Source: Tritrichomonas foetus (Eukaryota > Parabasalia > Tritrichomonadida > Tritrichomonadidae). Taken from it: a DNA stretch of 35,043 nt. The stretch covers positions 16,686 through 51,728 of the forward strand of contig MLAK01000833.1 in assembly GCA_001839685.1 (NCBI GenBank), written 5' to 3'. This document shows, piece by piece, positions 27,769 through 35,043 of the stretch. Each line of letters starts with the position of its first letter. Positions within the stretch are counted from its first letter, which is position 1. Under the pieces are notes generated by a model. That model had not been told where the DNA came from. It saw only the letters and a list, made by a program, of their open reading frames with translations, and did not search any database. The position numbers and the translations under genes were made by a program.

Positions 27769-29376
27769 TCAAACAGAAAAATTAACAGAAATATTGCTAG
27801 ATTTGGCTTCACTTCTTGCCAAAATTGGTCTCAGTTTTTGCTTATTAAAATAGCAGTGAACCCAATATCTTAAAATTGGTTCATCATCTTTGCTAAATCC
27901 AATTTCATGCAGTGACCCAATCATTTTTTCACATGTTCTTAATTTAAGAGATTCTTTCGTGAATTCGGCAAGTTTTGTCACAAATTCATTTGCAGAATGC
28001 TTTAAAATATTATATTGTATCAGCAAGAATATTCTCTCACTTTGATCATTTCCACTACCAAGCTTTTTCTCCACAAATGAACCTTTTGGACAAGCACACC
28101 CTGTATAAACACCTTTATCAAAATCCAATATTGACACATTATTGTATATACTACTGAAAGTATTAGGATTGGTTTCATCATTCCTTATGATGGCTGAAGA
28201 AACAGCAATTGAATATCTTGAACAGTCGTTTTCATCAATTTCATTAGTTGCTATTGAATAAGCAGGATTAAAGAAAGGTACAAAAATTTGAAGCCGTTCA
28301 GCAAGTGAAATTGAATCACTGAATTTGTTTTTGGATAAAATCAGTAAAGTTTGACCAGATAATAAAGAAAAAATGACATGTGAAAAAACTTGTTTCTCAA
28401 CAAGCGATTTTACAAGAATATTATGACTTTCTGGATCATCGACAGAGTTTGTACTGAAAAAAACTCCAGATATAAAAACAGAAAATTGATTTCGAGAATG
28501 AGAAAAGTCAAAACAAGGCCCATCTTCACGATATGACCCATAAGCGGCTAAATTGGCTCCATAAGTGAGCTGATTTATCTCTTCGGTGAAACTCATTAAA
28601 TTTTTTTCAATTTCATGCCAGTCACTCATTGATGTAAATTCCCGCAAATTATTATTAATTTTAATAAAGTAATCAAAATCTTTAAATTTACCATCTTTTT
28701 CTTTTTTCACATCACTTTCATTTTGTACATCATTTTTGACTTCACATTTGCTTTCTTCTGAAGGAAGAGAAAGATTGAAAAAAGTGAGGATCGGATGAAG
28801 TTCATGAATTTTTGATTGCAAAATCATTTTTGTTGATTCATCAGCAGCTGAGTCGATTGTTGCTTTTAGATTTAATCCATACTCAATAATTTCTTTCATA
28901 AAAACTTTTTTTGGTTGCTTTTGAATCATTTTTACAAGTGATAAAATCTGGTTCAATTTCAAAAAGTGAATGTTTTTAATGATATCATTTGAGCGATTCG
29001 ATATGACCAAAACGAACGACCGGGTAAAGCCGCGGGCTTCGGCATCCAAAATCTGTGCATAAACGGCTATATAGTAAATTTTTTCATACGACGAAACAAC
29101 GACAATCGGTTCTGGATAAACTGATTCAGAATTACCAAAAGCTGGAATCGAAAGAACACTTTGTTTAAACGCGTCATTATTCATTAAAAGCGGAGGCCCA
29201 CTTTCCCAGTATGCCTGTGGATTCGATCCTTGGCAATATTCATATAAAGCGCAATAGAATTTTTCGTTGTAAAATGGAAAAACAAATGAATCGTCTGAAA
29301 ATGATGAGAGAATGCGAGACCTTCTTCTCGTGTTTTTCAATTTAATACTCGAGGAAGAAGGTTCTTCAAAACTCAT
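27769..29376 (-). CDS. Folliculin/SMCR8-like DENN-family protein
   Basis: The product is 535 residues from ATG 29376 (MSFEEPSSSS). The frame continues upstream only to a TTG. After a Ser/Arg-rich leader, residues 30-150 resemble the longin part of folliculin/SMCR8. YYIAVYAQIL is followed by DAEARGFTRSFVLVISN, with the ARGFxR signature (114-119) seen in that group, and then a helix IHFLKLNQILSLVKMIQ. A charged linker (about 205-235) leads to a second half (FSVFISGVFF, VIFSLLSGQTLLILS, LAERLQIFVPF) that reads like a diverged DENN core. Family members regulate Rab and Rag GTPases on endolysosomal membranes. The assignment is by motif and layout. C9orf72-type or another DENN protein is possible. 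Two ATTGACC copies lie 18 and 40 bp upstream of the start. Confidence 0.55.
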   Translation of the reverse strand: MSFEEPSSSSIKLKNTRRRSRILSSFSDDSFVFPFYNEKFYCALYEYCQGSNPQAYWESGPPLLMNNDAFKQSVLSIPAFGNSESVYPEPIVVVSSYEKIYYIAVYAQILDAEARGFTRSFVLVISNRSNDIIKNIHFLKLNQILSLVKMIQKQPKKVFMKEIIEYGLNLKATIDSAADESTKMILQSKIHELHPILTFFNLSLPSEESKCEVKNDVQNESDVKKEKDGKFKDFDYFIKINNNLREFTSMSDWHEIEKNLMSFTEEINQLTYGANLAAYGSYREDGPCFDFSHSRNQFSVFISGVFFSTNSVDDPESHNILVKSLVEKQVFSHVIFSLLSGQTLLILSKNKFSDSISLAERLQIFVPFFNPAYSIATNEIDENDCSRYSIAVSSAIIRNDETNPNTFSSIYNNVSILDFDKGVYTGCACPKGSFVEKKLGSGNDQSERIFLLIQYNILKHSANEFVTKLAEFTKESLKLRTCEKMIGSLHEIGFSKDDEPILRYWVHCYFNKQKLRPILARSEAKSSNISVNFSV

Positions 29377-29878
29377 AAAGAGTTTATAAAAAAATTGACC
29401 TTTGATGAAATATATATTGACCAATTACCTTTTATCGTAATTCTCAAATTATTGGCCAAATATCATATGTAAAAGTTGTTGATCTTTTTTTTCACAGGGT
29501 GTCTCAAAGCTTTTTATCAATTTTTGATAATATTTCAAATATCGAATCAAGTCTGTTAATGTAACTTTTCTATATTAGGAATATCTTAATAAATACAATA
29601 ATAATATGATTAATTATTATGTATTTAGTTACTGAATTTTGCATAATTTCTTGATCATAAATAAATATAGATTTTTAACAAATATTCAAATAAATATTCA
29701 TACATTTCTAACAAGATATTTTCAGAGAATTCTCAATTAATATTCTCCAAAATACAAATTTAAATGATATTACACATAACAAATCAAATTAGCATAGAAT
29801 CTCGGCAAAAATACCTTAATTTTCCTGAAAAAGTTCAAAGAGATTTTTTCAGAAAATTCTCAACAAACTTTTTTCCCC
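29377..29878. promoter_or_regulatory. Divergent promoter spacer, DENN-type and cyclase-like genes
   Basis: This is a 502-bp AT-rich spacer. ATTGACC occurs at 29394-29400 and 29416-29422, close to the DENN-type start. A near-duplicate pair (TTTTCAGAGAATTCTCAA near 29720 and TTTTCAGAAAATTCTCAA near 29848) lies on the cyclase side. No gene is supported. Confidence 0.55.
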
Positions 29879-32800
29879 ATGTCTGTTATATCTGAAAACA
29901 GAAGCAGACAGAGTTCGATCGCTTTATCCACAATGTCGCGTATGACGTCAGCCAACGGGGTGAATGAAGAACAAATTTTTACACAATGGCGAGAAAGTTT
30001 TTTTTATCCACTTTTTACAGAGATGAGTCGCTTCGTTCGTCTTCCACGATTTGTATACATACTTCAATTAATTATTATGTTTTTCCAGGAACTCGGAACG
30101 ACCATGTGGAGTGGATCCCTTTATATCAATACAGATGAAAACTCGCTAATTGACATTTTGTATAGTGTTGTTGATTGGAGAGTCACAAGGAAAGATAATT
30201 TTCGAGATTGTGTTGTTATTTACATCATTGGGTTTGTTTTGTTTCTCATGATAAATTTATTTTTTATTTATATCAGTCTTCATTATCAAAGCAAGCGGTT
30301 TTTTCTGAATTCCCATTTGTACATTTTGAAATTAATGCTTTATCCAATTCTCAGTGTTTTGTTACCATTTTACTCAAATTTAATCGCACGAGCTTTTTAT
30401 GAAATGTCAGAAGGCAAAATGGATGCTGTCTCAATTTCGTTTTTCATTTTATCGATTCCTATTTATATTGTTTCAGTATTCGAGCTGAAATATTGTTATC
30501 AATTCTCAACAGATACTCCAGTAATCGATAAATCTTTAATCGGTTCATGGAATGATGAAATCAACTTTATTGTTATTTTTTCTATTTCGATAGGCTCTTT
30601 GCTATCTTCGATTCTTGATCTTTTTCCAAAATGGATTCATGTTGCAGCTATTCTTGGTTATTTTGCAATTGTTTGTTATCGTGTTTATCTTCTCTATTTC
30701 TTTCCAATGCATCATCTATTTATAAATGAGTTATATTTTGGTATGTCTTTAATGAGTAGTATTAATCTTTTATTTTCTTTAGCTCATCTTTTCACAGATG
30801 CTATTCCAGATTATATTCTTTTTCTAATTGCTTTGATATCGATGATTATTGCAACTGCATGGGGAAAGTATTGGTTTAATAAAAGGAAACGGAAAATTCT
30901 AAGTTTTTTAAATTTTATACCAACTGAAGCATCAGATGAAAAACCAAATTACGAAAAACAATGTGAACTTTTTGATACAATTGTGTTCTCATCTGTAAGA
31001 GATGCAATTAGTTATTTACATGTTGGTGTTGCATTTCATGCTCAATACATTGTAGATTTCGCTTTTTTGAGATATTTAATGGAAAATTATGCAGAACCAC
31101 CAATTGTTTTTGCTGTTGCAAAAGTTGCAACCTTTTTTCCAACTGAATTACAATTTTTGAGTTATTGTTTATCAATTATTTCAAAGTATGATGAATTAAC
31201 ACAAACTGAAAATTATTTACTATATCAAATTCGAAGAATTCATGTGGTTAGACAAAGTTCAGTGTCTGCTGATGCTTCTTCACAACTACAAATTTTGCAA
31301 AAAATGTCAAAAGATACCATTTCACATGTTCGTGGCTTCTGGGGTGAAATTATGAATGCTAAAACCGATATTACTGTTGCATCTCTTAATTTTCTTCGAA
31401 AAATTACTATTAAAACAGATTCTGCTTTCTTAGATGCATGTGATCGATACCCTAATAATGTTTCAATTATGAATGAATATTGTAGATTTCAAATTGAAGC
31501 AATGGGCGACTTTTCAGGTGCAATTAGTTCTGGGAAAAAAATTCTATTATTAGATCAAGGAAAATATTTAACAGTTGATCATGCTTTTAGGGCATTAGTG
31601 AATGTTTATCCAAATTATTTATTAGATAATATCTTAGATGGCCATGGAAATTTTATAAAAAAAGGATTGTTACCCTCTTCTTCATCATCATCTTCATCTT
31701 CTTTGGCATCATCTTCATCTTCATTGTCATCCGGTTCACAAGTCGAGTTTGAAGAGCGTTATGAAGAATTAATTCAACAATTATATAATCATGGAAAATT
31801 GAGATTAGCATTACAAAACAAAATGAAATCAACGAGATTGAAATCATTAACTTTTGCTTTAGCACTTTCAATTGTGCAGTTTCTACTTAGTTTGCTATTA
31901 TATATAATTATTCTTATTGTGTTGCCCGATACAAACAAGGAAGCATTAAAAGTAATACAATGCTGCAAAGGAATTTCTAGTATTACACTTGATATTGAAT
32001 ATATTGGATTAATTTGTTCAATTCAAGATATAATTAGAGAAAGACGCTTTGGTGGTGTTGCTACTTTAAAACAACTTCTAGATATAACAGATGATGAATT
32101 AAATCCAAATCCATCAATTTTTAATAATCCTTATGAAGCAATCCTGAACACCATCGACGAAATGAACCATCAATTTGAACTTATTGTTCGGGATCTTGTT
32201 ACTGATATGAAAGATTATATAAATCATCTTGCAGTATTTATTAATCAAAGCACTGATTATTATACGTCAGTTAATGATACTATTGAAGTTACATTACGTT
32301 CGTGTTTTACATTTTTTACATATACTGCAGAAAATGTTGCACGTTTGGCACCAACTGATTCTAATTCGAATGAACTTAAAGAAAAAGTAATAGAAATTCT
32401 ATTCAATGTTTATCCAATTTCTGCTTCTTTGAAAGAATTTCAGACAGCTATTGGAAATCAAGGTCAACTCGGTATAAATGAACAAAAAAATACGATTTTA
32501 GTTGTTTCAATTATAATTGTTGCTGTTGGTTTCTCGATTTTATTAATATTGCGAATTTTTATAAGTTTTCGCATTTTTAGACAAGCGAAAGATTGTTCAA
32601 ATATGCTCAGAAAAACTAATCCTAATCATATTCTTGAAAGCTACTTGCCTATTTCATTAAAAGGTCAAAAAGAACCAATTTGTGGAAATAACGTTCACAC
32701 TGCACACGAAGCCGATTTTTTACTGGTTGTTTATCCATTTATAAATATTATAGCCGTCATTGTTACAGGTGTTATTGTCGTTATTTCGGCATATTTATTC

Positions 32801-34756
32801 ACACGCGGTTTAGACATTTCATCAAATGTATTTAGTTGGCTTTTAAACGGAGTTGAAAGATTCTCAACAATTTTTGGTTCTATTATCACTATTTGTTCAA
32901 AATCTAGATCACTTTTAGAACCTGAATATGCAGATGACATCATTTCTCAGAATTTAGATCTTTTTATCAATTCTCATGAATATATAGATATGACAGTAAT
33001 GGGAATTGATCAATATTTTGATGATTTTTACTTTACTAAGATAAGAAATACATCTGGGCCGACAAATAGACTTGCGTCTTTTACAGAATCACTTGCGCTT
33101 GATAATAAAATCAATATAATTTATTCATCAGTTCAAATGTTACATATGAAAAATCTAACAACCAGTCTGAATGATCAAAATTTTGCACTCGCTGTATATT
33201 TAATTGATATGTATTTATATAATGAACTTCTTGATTTCCAAGAAATGCTTTGTCAATACGCACAAAATCATTTTGATAAATCCTATAGCAAAACTACTGT
33301 ACTTTGTATAATTGGTTTTGTTTTTAGTATAGTTGCATTTTTAATTGAACAAACATTCATAATTTCGTTTAATCAGAGTGTTGATGCGATTAAACAACTT
33401 ATTTCCGTTTTACCTCCAACAGCAGTTGCAACATCACCTTTATTGATGCAATTTATTAATGGTAACAGTAAAGGTGATCGTTCTGAAGTGTCAATGACTG
33501 CATCTGAATCAATCATTGTGGCGACCTCAACTCCTGTTGTTTTGCTTGATCGAAAATTTGTTATTCAGGCTGTAAATAAAGCAGTTAGTACTACAACTGG
33601 CTTTACACCCGATCAAATTCTTGGTCAATTAATTCATTGGCTTATTCCTTTACCAAGTTTAAATTCTGGCGATTTTGATCAAGAAGCAGTCATTAATGAA
33701 AAGTTCTACCAAGTTTTAGAACAAATGCTCGTTGAAAATGACCAAGAAACGCCAATTACTATCAACAGTGAACACATTGAAAATAATGACATTGCTCTAG
33801 TTTTTGCCGAATTCATAAATCACACTTTCGCCATTACTGGCGCCAATCAGAATAATAATCCAAACAATACCCAAACTAATGCGAATAATTCATCTAGTCA
33901 AGGTGTAAAAGATATTGAAAATGCAAGTGATCAAATAGCTAAAGAGCCAACAACTTTAGTTGTTTTAACAACAAAGTGCTTAACCGAAAATGGAAGATTA
34001 ATTCCTACAAAAACTACAATGCTCTTTTTGAAAGATCATGATATTAAAGGAAACGATCAATTTTTACTCCTTCTGAGAGATCTTACAAAAGAAACAGAAA
34101 AAATGAAAATCATCGAAGAATCTAAAGCTCGAACCGATCAACTTTTAAATGGAATGATTCCGAAAGAAATTTATGATAAAAGTGCAGAATTCGTTGTTGA
34201 TGTTGCAACAATCATAGTAATAGAAGTTTCAGGACTTACTGAATATGTTCATACTTTATCACCTGAACAATTAATGGCTAACTTGAAGACTGTTTATGAT
34301 GGATTTGAAAAAATAGCATCTGATTTTCCTGCTGTTTCAATTTTGAAGACAAATTCCGAAATTTTTATCGCCTGTTGCGGACTTTTTAGTTTCTTTGGTG
34401 ATGTTAATGAACAAGCCAACCAGTCAGTCATGTTTTGCGCAATGATGATTGAAGAAATTGAAGGAATTAATGAAGATTTGGACATTGATTTACACTTAAG
34501 AATTGGAATTAACCAAGGCGGGCCATGTATTGGAAAAATGTTGAATAATGACACGCCGAACTTTGAAATTATTGGACAGTTTATTGATTTTGCAAATAAA
34601 ATGCAATCTGATGGAGATGTTGGAGTAATTCAAGTTAGTGAATCAGTCATGAAAAATTTGGATGAAACAAAATATGAATTTGAAAACGGTGTAGTATTAT
34701 CAGGAGATGGTGAAATGTCAGAACAAGTTTATATTGTTAAGCCTCTTTATGCGTAA
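29879..34756 (+). CDS. Multi-pass membrane protein with PAS and class III cyclase-like domain (altered active site)
   Basis: The product is 1625 residues. About eight hydrophobic helices lie in residues 58-330. Four more lie near 657-682, 872-897, 947-975 and 1139-1163 and flank two probable extracytosolic segments. A PAS-like domain begins near 1206 (SIIVATSTPVVLLDRKF). The C-terminal class III nucleotide cyclase fold spans 1439-1620. Trichomonads carry large families of such receptor-type cyclases. The fold signatures remain, but Glu1449 and Glu1494 replace the two metal-binding Asp residues, Asp1570 replaces the transition-state Asn and Lys1574 the Arg. Lys1490 is kept, and Glu1563 stands at the base-contacting Asp. 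It is either a diverged cyclase or a pseudo-cyclase. A poly-Ser tract lies at 600-618. The stop overlaps TAAA. Confidence 0.88.
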   Translation: MSVISENRSRQSSIALSTMSRMTSANGVNEEQIFTQWRESFFYPLFTEMSRFVRLPRFVYILQLIIMFFQELGTTMWSGSLYINTDENSLIDILYSVVDWRVTRKDNFRDCVVIYIIGFVLFLMINLFFIYISLHYQSKRFFLNSHLYILKLMLYPILSVLLPFYSNLIARAFYEMSEGKMDAVSISFFILSIPIYIVSVFELKYCYQFSTDTPVIDKSLIGSWNDEINFIVIFSISIGSLLSSILDLFPKWIHVAAILGYFAIVCYRVYLLYFFPMHHLFINELYFGMSLMSSINLLFSLAHLFTDAIPDYILFLIALISMIIATAWGKYWFNKRKRKILSFLNFIPTEASDEKPNYEKQCELFDTIVFSSVRDAISYLHVGVAFHAQYIVDFAFLRYLMENYAEPPIVFAVAKVATFFPTELQFLSYCLSIISKYDELTQTENYLLYQIRRIHVVRQSSVSADASSQLQILQKMSKDTISHVRGFWGEIMNAKTDITVASLNFLRKITIKTDSAFLDACDRYPNNVSIMNEYCRFQIEAMGDFSGAISSGKKILLLDQGKYLTVDHAFRALVNVYPNYLLDNILDGHGNFIKKGLLPSSSSSSSSSLASSSSSLSSGSQVEFEERYEELIQQLYNHGKLRLALQNKMKSTRLKSLTFALALSIVQFLLSLLLYIIILIVLPDTNKEALKVIQCCKGISSITLDIEYIGLICSIQDIIRERRFGGVATLKQLLDITDDELNPNPSIFNNPYEAILNTIDEMNHQFELIVRDLVTDMKDYINHLAVFINQSTDYYTSVNDTIEVTLRSCFTFFTYTAENVARLAPTDSNSNELKEKVIEILFNVYPISASLKEFQTAIGNQGQLGINEQKNTILVVSIIIVAVGFSILLILRIFISFRIFRQAKDCSNMLRKTNPNHILESYLPISLKGQKEPICGNNVHTAHEADFLLVVYPFINIIAVIVTGVIVVISAYLFTRGLDISSNVFSWLLNGVERFSTIFGSIITICSKSRSLLEPEYADDIISQNLDLFINSHEYIDMTVMGIDQYFDDFYFTKIRNTSGPTNRLASFTESLALDNKINIIYSSVQMLHMKNLTTSLNDQNFALAVYLIDMYLYNELLDFQEMLCQYAQNHFDKSYSKTTVLCIIGFVFSIVAFLIEQTFIISFNQSVDAIKQLISVLPPTAVATSPLLMQFINGNSKGDRSEVSMTASESIIVATSTPVVLLDRKFVIQAVNKAVSTTTGFTPDQILGQLIHWLIPLPSLNSGDFDQEAVINEKFYQVLEQMLVENDQETPITINSEHIENNDIALVFAEFINHTFAITGANQNNNPNNTQTNANNSSSQGVKDIENASDQIAKEPTTLVVLTTKCLTENGRLIPTKTTMLFLKDHDIKGNDQFLLLLRDLTKETEKMKIIEESKARTDQLLNGMIPKEIYDKSAEFVVDVATIIVIEVSGLTEYVHTLSPEQLMANLKTVYDGFEKIASDFPAVSILKTNSEIFIACCGLFSFFGDVNEQANQSVMFCAMMIEEIEGINEDLDIDLHLRIGINQGGPCIGKMLNNDTPNFEIIGQFIDFANKMQSDGDVGVIQVSESVMKNLDETKYEFENGVVLSGDGEMSEQVYIVKPLYA
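31676..31738 (+). repeat. Serine-codon microsatellite inside the cyclase-like gene
   Basis: A TCT/TCA triplet tract encodes nine Ser, Leu-Ala, five Ser, Leu, then Ser-Ser-Gly-Ser. It lies between the N-terminal membrane region and the next transmembrane helix, probably a flexible cytosolic linker. Length variation here would keep the frame. Confidence 0.9.
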
Positions 34757-34910
34757 AATGTTTTGTATTTGTTTTAAAATGTTTTATATTACTTATCTTT
34801 TAATTTTTTCTTGTTCAATAAAGAAACAGATTTTTATGAGAATAGTTATCAAGGGTTTATAAACAGAAAAAGGATAATGTTGAGAACACATTCGAAGAAT
34901 GCAAAAAAAA
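34757..34910. other. 3' flank of the cyclase-like gene
   Basis: This is 154 bp of AT-rich sequence that includes an AATAAAGAAAC stretch near 34818 and leads into a tandem repeat. No gene is seen. Confidence 0.6.
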
Positions 34911-35043
34911 AGAAACAAAGATTATGAGAAAGAAACAAAGATTATGAGAAAGAAACAAAGATTATGAGAAAGAAACAAAGATTATGAGAAAGAAACAAAG
35001 ATTATGAGAAAGAAACAAAGATTATGAGAAAGAAACAAAGATT
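34911..35043. repeat. Perfect 20-bp minisatellite, runs off the window end
   Basis: After a half unit AGAAACAAAG (34911-34920) there are six identical units ATTATGAGAAAGAAACAAAG (34921-35040), and the array continues past the window. The lack of any mismatch indicates recent expansion or homogenisation, unlike the older 20-bp array at 2401-2580. Confidence 0.97.

Overview
This window looks like nuclear DNA of a trichomonad (parabasalid) protist, most likely a Tritrichomonas-type genome. The base composition is very AT-rich. Fifteen protein genes are packed at about one per 2.3 kb, all as single uninterrupted reading frames. The serine hydroxymethyltransferase begins with a short hydrogenosome-type presequence. 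The gene families present (two-repeat Myb protein, Rab GTPase, many-pass PAS/cyclase receptor protein, LRR-EEP CCR4) are typical of Trichomonas and Tritrichomonas. The species is inferred, not read directly. No virus, transposon, CRISPR array, rRNA or convincing tRNA was seen.

Layout from left to right: a repeat-bearing AT-rich flank with a GC-rich island (1-1171); coiled-coil protein (+); 20-bp minisatellite; Rab GTPase (-); orphan Ser/Pro-rich protein (+); MBOAT acyltransferase homologue (-); hydrogenosomal SHMT (+); ORC1/Cdc6-like AAA+ protein (-); large RING protein of the HOPS/CORVET type (+); CCR4-type deadenylase (+); 18-bp minisatellite; BAR-like/SH3 protein (-); Myb protein (+); 2.5-kb gene-free stretch; second coiled-coil protein (+); degenerate Sec7-PH protein (+); TMEM86/YhhN-like protein (+); 21-bp minisatellite; folliculin/SMCR8-like DENN protein (-); 1625-residue multi-pass PAS/cyclase protein (+); a perfect 20-bp minisatellite running off the window end.

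Many of the genes concern membranes: a Rab, a tethering-type RING protein, a Sec7-PH protein, a DENN-type protein, a BAR/SH3-type protein and two lipid-enzyme homologues (MBOAT and TMEM86). They lie on both strands with independent promoters, so this is co-residence and not an operon.

The most interesting observations are these. (1) Three proteins keep their fold signatures but have altered active sites: the MBOAT homologue has Lys in place of the catalytic His, the Sec7 protein has lost the catalytic Glu finger and the second ARF-binding motif, and the cyclase domain has Glu at both metal Asp positions plus Asn to Asp and Arg to Lys changes. (2) Minisatellites with 18-21-bp units occur only in convergent (tail-to-tail) spacers and in the 3' flank of the last gene, and never in the divergent or head-to-tail spacers. 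(3) A 12-bp element lies at nearly the same distance upstream of two genes, and a heptamer (ATTGACC) is concentrated in three divergent promoter spacers. (4) Several genes are clearly GC-richer at the 5' end than further in. Start codons were chosen as ATG. For four genes the frame stays open upstream to a TTG, and the internal ATG is used.
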